A stretch of 64,000 bases of DNA from Litsea cubeba. Lineage: Eukaryota; Streptophyta; Magnoliopsida; Laurales; Lauraceae. Below, one piece after another: positions 1 to 9,083 of this stretch. Below the pieces are notes generated by a model. That model ran no database searches. It was not told the DNA's origin and saw only the letters and a list, made by a program, of their open reading frames with translations. The DNA lies in the NCBI GenBank assembly GCA_012931725.1, contig CM022947.1, forward strand, positions 26,105,476 through 26,169,475. Direction: 5' to 3'. How positions within the stretch are numbered: the first letter of the stretch is position 1; the number at the start of each line of letters is the position of its first letter. The translations under genes were made by a program, and so were the position numbers.

Positions 1-1758
1 GAGGACGGAGCTCACTGCGTGATCCGAGACCGCAAGATATAAATACAAAACCTCCCCCCGAGTTGGGGTGGAGAGTAAGGGTGGTGACATCAAATAGGTT
101 TTGAGCGCGGCCAATGCCTGGTCGCACTCAGGAGTCCACTGGAATTTTAAATTTTTCTTTAGAAGCTGAAAGAAAGGCCTGCACTTATCTGATGACCGGC
201 TAATGAAGCGATTGAGTGCTGCTGCCATTCCTGTGAGCTTCTGGACTTCTTTCGTGGTAGAGGGGCTCAGAATGCCCTGGATCGCGGTGATCTGGTCTGG
301 ATTGGCCTCTATCCCCCTCCGCGTTACCAAGCTGCCGAGGAACTTGCCAGAGGCTACGCCGAAGGCGCACTTGGAAGCATTTAGCTTGAGCTTGTATGCG
401 CGAAGGATGTCGAAGACTTGGTCGAGATCCGCCAGGTGGTCGCTGGAGTGCACTGATTTGATGACCATGTCGTCGATGTACACCTCTACCGTTCGGCCGA
501 GCTGAGCCTGGAACATCTTTGTCACGAGGCGCTGATAGGTCGCCCCCGCGTTCTTTAGCCCGAGGGGCATCACCTTGTAGCAGTAAGTGCCGCGGGGGGT
601 TATGAACGTTTTCTCCTCGTCAGGCTCGTGTAGTGGGATCTGGTGGTAGCCTCTGTAGGCGTCGAGGAAGCTCATTCGATCGTGGCCAGCGGTGGCGTCG
701 ATCAGTTGGTCAATCTTAGGAAGGGGGAAACTGTCTTTAGGGCAGGCCCTGTTCAAGTCTGTGAAGTCCACGCACACCCTCCATTTACCAGTTTTCTTTT
801 TGACCACCACCGTGTTGGCCAGCCAGACCGGGTACTGGACTTCCCGGATGGCTCCTGCCTTCAGCAGTTTGTCGACCTCTTCGACGACCGCGTCTGTCTG
901 CTGCAGCCCTGTCCTTCGGGCCCTCTGCACTACTGGTTCGTGGCTGGGGTCCACATTTAACTTGTGGCACATGACCTCGGGGTCGACCCCAGGCATTTCG
1001 CTTGGGCTCCAAGCAAAGACATCGACGTTTTGCATCAGGAACCTTGAGAGCTCGGCTCTCTCTTCGTCTGGCAGCTGGGTGCCGATCAGGAAGAACCTAT
1101 CTGGGTCTGCCGAGTTCAGCCGGACCTCGGCCAGGTCCTCAATGCTTTTCTTCTCGGGGTCTCGGCCGATTTCATCTAGGCCTTTCTCGAATTCGGCGAG
1201 GTTGACGCGCTCCGGCTCTTTCACTGCTGGGACCGCGGCCAGCATGCACTGCCTCGCCTGCTGCTGATCTCCCTCCACCGTGACCACTTCCATTTTGCCC
1301 TCCTTGTTCTCGAGGACGAACTTCAGCTTCTGGTGGAGGGAAGAAGGAACTACTTCCAATTTGTGGAGCCACGTTCTACCCAAAATGACGTTGTAGGGAG
1401 AAGGGGCGTCCACGACCAGGAAGTCGGCCAACACGGAGGCTCCGCCGACTCGGGTTTCCAGGGTAATCCTTCCCTTGGGATAGACTGGCGTGGCGGACAA
1501 CCCTAGCAAGGGTGCACGGACCTCCGTGAGGTCTGCTTCCGTGAGGTTCATTTTCTTGAAGCACTCGTAGTAGAGGACCTCGGAGGAGCTGCCGGAGTCG
1601 ACGAGGATCCTCTTCACGGTGAAGTCTCTTAGCTTCATTGTGAGGAGCAGGGGGTCGTTGTGAGGGAGCTGGATTTCCTCTAGATTTTTATCTGAGAACG
1701 AGATAGCGGGTCGGTCGCGGCGAGCTCTTTTAGATGCCGGTGCGAGCTCGGCTTTCAT
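1..1758 (-). CDS. pol: pol polyprotein of gypsy-1 (protease, reverse transcriptase; partial)
   Basis: The frame beginning at ATG 1758 stays open to position 1 on the minus strand. I read it codon by codon from about 1758 to about 550 and found no stop, and the remainder aligns to RT and RNase H without an obvious break. The protease has the retropepsin motif VDSGSS (about 1592-1606) and VILGRTWLH further on. The RT N-terminal part follows, with VCVDFTDLNRACPKDSFPLP, then MPxGLKNAGATYQRL and the catalytic YIDDMV (463-483). RNase H begins near position 30. The frame is offset by one base from gag, and its start codon overlaps the gag stop. This pol has no large deletion, unlike gypsy-2, so it is the better template for the family. 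RNase H, integrase and the 3' LTR lie beyond the window. Confidence 0.88.
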   Translation of the reverse strand, partial: MKAELAPASKRARRDRPAISFSDKNLEEIQLPHNDPLLLTMKLRDFTVKRILVDSGSSSEVLYYECFKKMNLTEADLTEVRAPLLGLSATPVYPKGRITLETRVGGASVLADFLVVDAPSPYNVILGRTWLHKLEVVPSSLHQKLKFVLENKEGKMEVVTVEGDQQQARQCMLAAVPAVKEPERVNLAEFEKGLDEIGRDPEKKSIEDLAEVRLNSADPDRFFLIGTQLPDEERAELSRFLMQNVDVFAWSPSEMPGVDPEVMCHKLNVDPSHEPVVQRARRTGLQQTDAVVEEVDKLLKAGAIREVQYPVWLANTVVVKKKTGKWRVCVDFTDLNRACPKDSFPLPKIDQLIDATAGHDRMSFLDAYRGYHQIPLHEPDEEKTFITPRGTYCYKVMPLGLKNAGATYQRLVTKMFQAQLGRTVEVYIDDMVIKSVHSSDHLADLDQVFDILRAYKLKLNASKCAFGVASGKFLGSLVTRRGIEANPDQITAIQGILSPSTTKEVQKLTGMAAALNRFISRSSDKCRPFFQLLKKNLKFQWTPECDQALAALKTYLMSPPLLSTPTRGEVLYLYLAVSDHAVSSVL

Positions 1759-3614
1759 CACCTCCTTCCCGTGTGATGCCCGCCTGGCCTCTGCGCGGGC
1801 CCGCAGCCTCCAGGAGATGAGGGAGAGGGAACTGAGGACGCCAGATGGATCACGTTAATGATCTTTTCGGAATCCTCGCTGTCTGGATCCCGAGCCGCGC
1901 TCTGGTGAACTCGGCCCTCGCTGCCGCCGGCATCTTCTGCCTTTATGAACTCTGGAATGTGGCCTTCGCTGGCTAGCTTCTCCAGGTACCACCTCAGAGA
2001 CTTGCAGTCCTCAGTCTTGTGCCCGTTACCTTTGTGGTAGGAGCAGTAGAGCTTGCTTCGACTGTCGGAGGTGGGCTCATTCCTCAAGGGCGGAGGCCAC
2101 TTGAAGAACGGCTTGGTCTTTATCTTGTTCAGGATATGGTATATCGGCTCCTTGAAGACGACGTTGACGCTCTGACTGGCGCTGGTGGGAGGTCTGGGCC
2201 TCCAGGTGCCCCCAGATCGGGACGACGTAGGCTTCGCTGAACTGGCGGCCCAGGCCTGCTTGGGCTCCTGCTTCTGAAAGGGCTTCCCGCCTCTCTGCCG
2301 AGGCTGGCTGCTCTTGTGCTCGGGCTCCGGTCTTTGGTCCTCTTCCCGGGCCTGGATTTCATCTTCCTCCCAGGCGACAAAGCGCTTTATCCGGGACATT
2401 AGCGCTGGCATGGATTCTGGGGGGTCTCCGACCAAGTCCTTCCGGAGGTCATGACCGGGGATCAGGGCACGTTGGAAGGCGAAGATTGCTATCTCTTCCC
2501 TAGTGCCCTCGATCTGACTGTAAACCGCCCAGAATCGTCGGGCGAACTTGGTGAGGCTCTCGCCCTGCTTCATTCTCAGGGCGAGAAGGTCCCCCTCTGT
2601 CTTGGGGATGGCGCTGTAAGCTTGGAACTTCTTTAGAAAGGAGAGCTGGAGCTCCTTCCAACTCGAAACTGACTTCTCTGGGAGGGCGCAGAACCACTTC
2701 ATAGGGAGGTCACCCAAACTGGAGGAGAAGATCTTGCAGTTGAGGTGGCCCTCGTTTCCCCAGATGGACATCTTCTGGGAGAAGTGACGGAGGTGAGCGG
2801 ATGGATCGGACAGTCCGTCGTAGGGGACGAACCGCGGGACAGAGAACCTTTTGGGCAAGGGGGTGCGCTCGATGTCCCTCGTGAAGGGCGAGGCCCCCAG
2901 ATCGGTGTGGCCACAGATCTGTTTCTGGTCCCACACGTCCAGGTTGTGCTGGAGAGCCAATCTGACGCGTTTGTCAAATCGCTCCTGCTCGTCGTCCTTC
3001 TCCGGAGTCTGCGCTCTTAGCTTTCGCTTGGAGTGGTTCGGGCTGCGATGGCTATGGGTTCGGCCATCGCGGCTATGATGACTTCGGCTGTTGCTTGAGC
3101 CTTCATCATGGATCTGGCTTCGCTTGTGGTCCAGATGGTCTCTCAGATCCTCACGAGGAGGCTGGGCTGCCTTGCTCGGGGCGTCCCTCTTCTTTCCCTG
3201 AGGATCAAAGACCTGCCTCAACGAGGCAGTTTGCGCTGCTCTCAGTTGCTGTTGGAGCTCGCGGATTAACCGCTCCTGCTTCTGGAGGAGAGCATTTTGA
3301 GCTGCAGCATCTCCTCCAGCGGCAGGAGGCTGAACGCGGCGTGTCTCTTCTACGGTAACGGCTTTATCTTTGCGAGGACACTCATGCCGACGCTCGTTGC
3401 GTCGGGGTGGCGTAACTTCGTCTGCTGAGAACGAGGCCTCGCGTCCCTCCTGGAGGGGGACCTCGACGTAGAGCTGCGAGCCTAAGCGGCCCTCGCCTGC
3501 AGATGTACCATGCACCGTTCGGGACCGCCCCTGGGGAGGGACGTCCGTCGACGGTGCTGGCTGCTCGAGTGCTGCTCTCGAGGATTCTCCACCCTTCCTA
3601 GCTTTCGGAGGCAT
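1758..3614 (-). CDS. gag: gag polyprotein of gypsy-1
   Basis: This 618-residue capsid/nucleocapsid protein starts at the first ATG after the primer site (MPPKARKGGESS). The N-terminal 230 residues are charged and low-complexity, with a Gln/Leu-rich coiled-coil-like stretch. The capsid (retrotransposon gag) domain follows at roughly residues 240-420 (PLPKRFSVPRFVPYDGLSDP, then the SLGDLPMKWFCALP region). A variant zinc knuckle, C-x2-H-x4-H-x4-C (CSYHKGNGHKTEDC), lies near residue 535. The tail after about residue 595 diverges from the gypsy-2 gag because of a one-base difference. The stop TGA overlaps the ATG of the downstream pol frame (TGATG). It packages element RNA in virus-like particles. 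The start is well supported by the gypsy-2 copy. Confidence 0.92.
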   Translation of the reverse strand: MPPKARKGGESSRAALEQPAPSTDVPPQGRSRTVHGTSAGEGRLGSQLYVEVPLQEGREASFSADEVTPPRRNERRHECPRKDKAVTVEETRRVQPPAAGGDAAAQNALLQKQERLIRELQQQLRAAQTASLRQVFDPQGKKRDAPSKAAQPPREDLRDHLDHKRSQIHDEGSSNSRSHHSRDGRTHSHRSPNHSKRKLRAQTPEKDDEQERFDKRVRLALQHNLDVWDQKQICGHTDLGASPFTRDIERTPLPKRFSVPRFVPYDGLSDPSAHLRHFSQKMSIWGNEGHLNCKIFSSSLGDLPMKWFCALPEKSVSSWKELQLSFLKKFQAYSAIPKTEGDLLALRMKQGESLTKFARRFWAVYSQIEGTREEIAIFAFQRALIPGHDLRKDLVGDPPESMPALMSRIKRFVAWEEDEIQAREEDQRPEPEHKSSQPRQRGGKPFQKQEPKQAWAASSAKPTSSRSGGTWRPRPPTSASQSVNVVFKEPIYHILNKIKTKPFFKWPPPLRNEPTSDSRSKLYCSYHKGNGHKTEDCKSLRWYLEKLASEGHIPEFIKAEDAGGSEGRVHQSAARDPDSEDSEKIINVIHLASSVPSPSSPGGCGPAQRPGGHHTGRR

Positions 3615-3664
3615 GATTTCTGGGAGATTGAGGTTGAGAAGGTTGGGAAGGTTGGGATATTACT

Positions 3665-3682
3665 TTCCCACAGACGGCGCCA
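3665..3682 (-). promoter_or_regulatory. Primer-binding site of gypsy-1
   Basis: It reads TGGCGCCGTCTGTGGGAA on the minus strand, two bases inside the LTR. The first ten bases match the complement of the 3' end of plant tRNA-Asp (ending GGCGCCA). gypsy-2 has the same sequence. Confidence 0.8.
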
Positions 3683-3684
3683 AT

Positions 3685-4571
3685 TGTAGGTGCAGAAAAT
3701 AACGACCCACAATAACTGGGGAGCCTTAGAGGACTTATCCAAAGTGGTGATGACTGGGTACCGTCCGAAAGCCTGAAAGAGAAGAGCAAACGGTCAGAGG
3801 ACCCTGGCCTGGGCGGCACAAGACTCTCCGATGCCAAAGTCAGTGAGTGAACTGGAACAATGGAAGGAGAGGAAGAAGAGAGGCAGAGTAACGGCTCTGT
3901 GGGTTGAATTGTGCGTACCTTGCTGGTGGTATGAGGCTCTATTTATAGAGGCTTGGATCGTATCTTCGGATGATATCCTGGCGTGGGTCCCATGACTCGA
4001 CTGGAAGTCATGATCAGCCCACAAAGTAATTAATGCGGTCCAATCCAGCCCACTCTGCATTTAATGCCAGTCGGATCAGCCCACATCGCATTAAATGCAC
4101 GTCTTGTTGGGCCAGATTGTGTTGGGCGCCTTTGACGGTTGGGGTACCATCGGATCCGCCCTCGGGCCTTGCCCTGATGTGGTTTCAGCCGCTGGATGCC
4201 GCCCTGTCAGTGATCTGGCGAAGATTATGGACGGCTGGATGTCGCATCTGTCTCACTAGCTCGCGCCCCTATTCTTCCACGTGCCTGATGACGTGGGGGA
4301 TGAGGGGTGCGAGTGGAGGTTCCTTACTGCTTCGGATTTCATCCCGGCTCCTTTGGCCGAGGTGGAGCTTTCTGCTGAGGTGGGCATATGGAGTAGCCGA
4401 GCTCGGCGCTAGCGGTCCGGACCTGCTTGACTTCGGCCGGACCCCCTGTCCTGGTAGCCGGGGTGAATCTGGTGCCACGTGGGCGGCACGCGGATGGCAC
4501 GTGAGAATGCTTAGTCTCATTTGATGGCTGTGATTAGCGTAATCTTGGAGTTCTGGAAATCTCCCCACACA
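3685..4571 (-). repeat. 5' LTR of gypsy-1
   Basis: This 887-bp LTR begins TGTGTGG and ends CACCTACA on the minus strand, with TG...CA termini. It aligns along its whole length with the 889-bp LTRs of gypsy-2. A TATA-like stretch (about 3940-3950) corresponds to TATAAATA in the gypsy-2 LTRs. The outer flank is ATTCC at 4572-4576, where the empty paralogous site reads GTTCC. Confidence 0.93.
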
Positions 4572-5233
4572 ATTCCAACAAAGTATTCTCCTGCATCTCG
4601 GTTTACAGTAGTCTCTCTATGGGCTCGATGCAAGGAGCTTTCAATATACCCCCTCTACCTTCAACTTCATTCACCGTTGAAAATGGCATGCCTGCACAGA
4701 TTGTCAAATAAATGGACCACACTTGAGCCATCCGGTGCAAAAACAACCAAATATGAACGTTTGGAAGCACATTCATAATCTAATCCAAGTATAGAGGATT
4801 GTGGGGTAAATGTAAATAACCACCCCATGAGGCGATATGGTCCCGTAGAGGTGTCTAGTTTGGCTCATTGCTTATTTCACTTTGTATTATAGAGAGATCA
4901 TAGCAAATGGGATTTTATTAACCCGAGGGAACTAAAAGAGGAGAGCAGTGACAGATTAAATTGATGATCTAGATTAGAGAGCATCACTTTTTGCATAGGG
5001 AAGATCATTTGCATGAGGACCCTTTATCAATCCATTAAATCCTTTTCTAGCAGTTTTTTTTAAAGAAAAAGATAATGCTCATATCTCTTAGGGACTAAAC
5101 AAAATCAACCTAATAGTTTGAGTGGTAAAACTCTCATTCAAGGGGACATAGAGAGTTAAAAGAAGAAAACGCTATCAGAGGCCATCACCAAAAGTACGAC
5201 CAGGAATGCCAACTTGAAAGATGTCTTCTCCAT
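4572..5233 (-). pseudogene. Defensin-like cysteine-rich peptide gene, copy A (disrupted)
   Basis: Same gene as the intact copy B. Exon 1 (5233 down to about 5176) encodes the signal peptide MEKTSFKLAFLVVLLVMAS. Exon 2 starts at 4691 after the acceptor TGTGCAG. Three lesions are visible. The donor, GTTAGC in copy B, reads ATAGC here. A 5-bp deletion near 4615 shifts the frame within the Cys-rich part. gypsy-1 is inserted at 4571/4572, removing the last cysteines. The TATA box (5284-5291) is intact, so the promoter may still be active although the product is lost. Confidence 0.8.
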
Positions 5234-5283
5234 GGTAGTTTTTGAAATGGTGAAGATTGGTTTTGAGGTATGATATGAGGGAC

Positions 5284-5291
5284 TTTTTATA
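5284..5291 (-). promoter_or_regulatory. TATA box of defensin-like gene A
   Basis: It reads CCTATAAAAAGTCCC on the minus strand, about 50 bp upstream of the ATG. Copy B has GATAAAAA at the same place (23135-23142). Confidence 0.6.
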
Positions 5292-5742
5292 GGAAATTTT
5301 TTATATCAAAATAGGAAAATCCCATAATGCAATCTTTAAAAGATTTGGTTATTTATATTGGGATCGTGTCAACATCTAGTCAAGATTGTGCATCCTTTTA
5401 TATATATATATAGGTGGAAAAGGTATCCCCATCCTATATCCAATAAACTCATTAAAGTCTCAACATGTACAGACCATTTAAAGAAAAAATTAAGTCTAAA
5501 ATAGAAGCACACTACGGTGAGATCATCTTTCTAAGAGATTGCTTCCTGATACATGGCTCTTTAGCAATAATGCAACCTCCCACCACTATTGGTTTATCGG
5601 GTCACGCATGCTTTCTTAAACCAAGTGACTCATAATAACTCACAACCATTTGTAATTTGGAAGTGACCTATATTTTGCATAGCTGGGTCTTTTGAAAGAT
5701 AAATGTTGAGTGAAATTCAACAGCATAGAATTACTTAAAAAC
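5292..5742. other. Upstream region of gene A, no gene seen
   Basis: AT-rich sequence with a short TATATATA run near 5400. Homologous to 23143-23598 in copy B. No coding or RNA gene was recognised. Confidence 0.5.
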
Positions 5743-6219
5743 GGTTCCGGTTTCGGATCCGGTTTTGAATCGGAATCTATTTTGCTGGTTCCGAACCCAG
5801 TTTCGATAAGAAATTTTGGATCCAGTTCGGGAACCGGTTCCACCTAGAGGATTCGAATTTAGTTCCAAAATCGATTCTATTTTATCTTTATTCTTCATTT
5901 TTTCTTAAAATAAACATACCATTGAACTTATAACAGTGCATCATGTCTACAACATCTAGTATTTTACATAAGAATGCGAAAAAAGAGTTGGTTTTAAAGT
6001 ACAAATTGCAATATCAAAGACTCATATGCCAGGTCCCGGGTCTATGGATCGGAACCTATATGGACCCAGAACCGGACCCGTTTATCAATGGGAACCTAAA
6101 TTAGGTTCCGGACCCGGGCCCGTTTACGAGTCGGAACCTAAAATAGGTACCAGACCTGATTTTTTGCTGGTCGGAACTTTCGAGTAATCGGAGAATCAGA
6201 TACCTATTTGCAACCCTAG
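5743..6219. repeat. hAT-like remnant with GGTTCCGG subterminal repeats (copy A)
   Basis: Many short direct and inverted copies of GGTTCCGG/GGAACC are clustered here. The right edge, read on the minus strand, is CTAGGGTTGCAAATAGGTAT, which resembles the terminal repeat of plant hAT non-autonomous elements. No matching left terminal repeat or 8-bp duplication was found, so this is probably a truncated copy. Paralogues lie at 23599-24076 and 57657-58129. Confidence 0.4.
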
Positions 6220-6639
6220 TAGGTGCATTAGAACTCCCATTCCCTTCGTTTTCCAGCTATGTAACCTCCTTTTCATCCTCTTTCTCAAGTTTTTAAAAAA
6301 TATTATGGTTTTGTGTAGGTTTTGGGGGTTTTGGTGTGGGGATCAATTCAGCCCCAAATCAGAGTGCTTTTTAGTTGATTTCTAGGCTAGGAGACCAAAA
6401 GGAAATAATTAATTTGATTAGCATGGCATATGCATGCAAACATTTGTCAATTCTCAACATCATACTATATGCGTATTTTAGAAATACTAAGTTTTTTAAC
6501 TCAAATTACTTGCCATTAGTGGATAATGAAGAAGTTATTTGCGTACTTAAAGGACGCACAAATCCTCGTCAAATTTCATGGAAAGATTCCAGTAAGAAGG
6601 GGGTGAAAAATTAGGAAAATGAGGATAGGCACCTTACAG

Positions 6640-8012
6640 AGCCATTGAAGACCATGGGCTCCTCTTGATCGACCGTGGGCCAAGTCCGACCAACAGACTC
6701 CCATGCCTAGGAGATTCTGTTGGAGACTGTTTGGACTCCTTTTCAAGGGGGGTGCTTAGGGCTTTTCTTCAATACTTATTTAGGACTTTTTAGGGCACTT
6801 TTAAACTTGAATTTGGACCTCTAGTGCTACTCTAATTGTTCCATTTGATGGACTTTTAATTCAATGTTTCTTGGGGTCAGAAACATGAACGTTAAGCATG
6901 GTTAGTGTACAAGGATCCCAGGCTCGTGAATTGCATTGAAACTGGACCTAAGGGATTCATGTTTGAGCTAACCATCATCTTCGAGAGTTGTCTGGAGATA
7001 TGTACGAGATCATGCCAAATACGAAGTATGAGAATCCAATGTTTTCAATGTCAAACACCCTAAGAGGACCAAGGTACATATTTTACCGGACATGAGAACC
7101 TTAGATGCACATCACGGCTAACGGTGTGGTATTAGCATATCAAAGGCAAGCCGAACCCTTGGATCGACCTTTGTAATGATTCCTTGACTGTTTCATAACT
7201 TAGCAGGACTGTTTGACTTGTTGTTCATGTTATTCTTGCACCTCTTGTGTCTGTTTCGGTGCCAAGGACTACCCGACCTTTGCGAAAATGTTGATGGCTT
7301 GTGAAGTCATGCCTTGGGATTGAGACGTGCACATATGTCGTTGTTTCCTCCATCATGGGTGATAGGATCAAAGGTGGTGGCTAATTGTCTTGGTGAGTGA
7401 GCTTTTGACTAAATGCTGCTTCCCTTGTTGTCCTGATCTGCATATACCATTTCTACCCATTCGGGGCATCCCATTTCTAATGAAATGATGCATGTTTGTA
7501 CTTAGGATTTTCTAGATGGTTTCCACTTGTTTTACTCCGTGTTTAGGTTATTTCTAATTGGATTTACCAGTTAACTAGCCCACACCCCGCAATGTCCAAA
7601 TCTAACTTTTAATTACATTATTTATCAAGTTTACGCAGAACGACCAAATTAGTCGTGATGGATGCCAAAGGCTACTCGTGAAGGTCATGACTTAGCCATA
7701 CCTGCCCAACAATTGAATTACCTATTTGATTTTATCTACTCTACCAATAGGGTGTACTCTTAGTAGGAAAACCACTTCTATCTGATTGATTTGATTGAAG
7801 ACCTACTATTCTATTTTGTTGATTTTCGTGAAAGACTCCGACACTGAGAGATGTGAGAGTCTGAGATAATCATGGACTTACTCATTCCTTTTCTCCCTTT
7901 ACCTCCCTTTACTACTCTTTCTTCTTCACTCTTTAGAAAGGCCCTATGGATGGATCTCGGTCTCACCGAGTAATTACTACTTAAAGACAACCCTGCACTT
8001 GGGTGCATATCA
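6640..8012 (+). repeat. Athila-like LTR remnant, 3' part (copy A; left edge uncertain)
   Basis: The right edge is secure: the sequence ends in ...GGTGCATATCA, immediately followed by an Athila-type primer site. The left edge could not be located and is a guess based on usual LTR size. No second LTR was found in the unit, so the retrotransposon itself is not intact. Paralogous LTR ends are at 25849 (copy B) and 59918 (copy C). Confidence 0.45.
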
Positions 8013-8019
8013 ATTTTTT

Positions 8020-8037
8020 TGGCACCGTTGCCAAGGA
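8020..8037 (+). promoter_or_regulatory. Athila-like primer-binding site (copy A)
   Basis: TGGCACCGTTGCCAAGGA differs at a few positions from the tRNA-Asp-complementary primer site of Athila-type Ty3/gypsy elements (TGGCGCCGTTGCCGGGGA). It sits directly after the LTR end CATATCA plus a T-rich linker, as in that group. Confidence 0.6.
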
Positions 8038-8963
8038 CTGACCTACGTCAGTAACACGTTTTAGGTGATTTTATATATTACTCTTCTCTTTATTTAATTG
8101 TTTTGCAGGTGCGAATTTTTTTTAGCATCAACTTATGACCCTGTAGAGAGCTTCACATATACGCTTTGGGGTATATGTGTCAAGTTTGTTATCAATTAAA
8201 ACTAGGTTCCATGATTTTTTAGATCGATAGGAGGTGCACATGGAATGTTGCGTTGCCCCACACCTAGATTAGGATTTTAAAATCTGAGTTTTTAGTAACT
8301 CAATTTTTTTAAAAAGTCTCCTTTGTTAGTTAGTTTCTAATTTTAGAAATTTGATTTTTTATTAGTTTTCTAATTTAGTCCCTACTTTTTTAAAAAAAAT
8401 AAAGAAGTGGCCGACCGTGCCCACTTGAATACAAAATTGTATGACCACTTTTTGGATAGGAATGGTGACAAAGTGGACCGAAATGTAAGGATTTCGGACC
8501 TTATCCAAGTAGGTCACTGGCCTTGTTTGGAAACCAATATATTCCCTAGCATGGTTTCAAATATTAGTATTGCACTTGGACCAGCCAAGCAAAAAAACTG
8601 ATGTGTACCACCAATGTGGCCAATACATGCTTGTGCATCAGCGAACACAACAATCTGTATTGGCTTGAATTCTTTTCCAATTGACGTAGTAAAATGATGT
8701 CCGTATTAGCACATAACCATCTGTTTAGGCTTATGTTGAGAATAATTATTGATGCCCAAGTGGAACATGTTTAAATCGGGTACCATGGCAATATTCTGCA
8801 TCGATTTATTAAAATTTTTTTATATGCATTGGCTAACATCCTGATATGGTACGTTTATCTTTACCCATAAGAATTGATAGAGCAATTATATTCATTGTAC
8901 GTTGCAGGGTTTAGAGTATGAAATGCAATTAGAGTAAGAAATTGTCTAAGCACGGAAACATAC
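8038..8963. other. Athila-like leader and unassigned sequence, no gene
   Basis: About 370 bp of AT-rich retroelement leader is followed by a short frame (8407-8601, 64 codons) that is also present at 26245 and 60312. It matches no family I recognise and is probably not a gene. The empty LARD insertion site lies at 8610-8614. Confidence 0.4.
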
Positions 8964-9083
8964 CCAATGGAGATGGCAAAACCAGAGAAACACATGCAAA
9001 TGCTACCAGCCCAACTCTTGTCTTGATTGTAAGGAAGCTTTAATGTTCCATATCTTCTCCCCATTATATCAGCAAACCCTTCA
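8964..9083 (-). pseudogene. Phytol/farnesol kinase exon remnant (copy A)
   Basis: The minus-strand frame gives GFADIMGRRYGTLKLPYNQ, then DKSWAGSICM and FAISIG, ending at a good splice donor (TTGG/GTATGT). GxADIxGRRxG...KLPYNxxKSWAGS is the signature of plant phytol kinase/farnesol kinase (VTE5/FOLK family), chloroplast membrane enzymes that phosphorylate phytol for tocopherol synthesis. Only about 120 bp of one exon is recognisable; flanking exons are missing, and the residues just upstream do not match the family. It is a gene fragment, not a gene. Copies: 57007-57126 and 60871-60988. Confidence 0.6.

Larger units (their letters stand above)
1..4571 (-). mobile_element. Ty3/gypsy LTR retrotransposon, Tat-like (gypsy-1), truncated by window edge
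   Basis: Read on the minus strand, this is the 5' part of an LTR retrotransposon: 5' LTR (3685-4571), primer-binding site, gag, then an open pol frame with protease and reverse transcriptase running off position 1. The domain order, the gag zinc knuckle, the Asp-tRNA-like primer site and the close similarity to gypsy-2 at 12380-22942 put it in the Ty3/gypsy superfamily, probably the Tat group. It sits inside exon 2 of defensin-like gene copy A. The uninterrupted site is visible in copy B (about 11862) and copy D (about 63748). The 3' LTR and second target duplication lie outside the window. Its pol is better preserved than that of gypsy-2. Confidence 0.95.

Noticed and set aside
203..1564. 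Many plus- and minus-strand frames overlapping gypsy-1 pol
   Set aside because: They are shadows of the continuous pol frame, which has protease and RT motifs.
8407..8601. 64-codon frame (MADRAHLNTK...) repeated at 26245 and 60312
   Set aside because: Kept only because the tandem copies are young. No domain, and in copy B it runs into the LARD.
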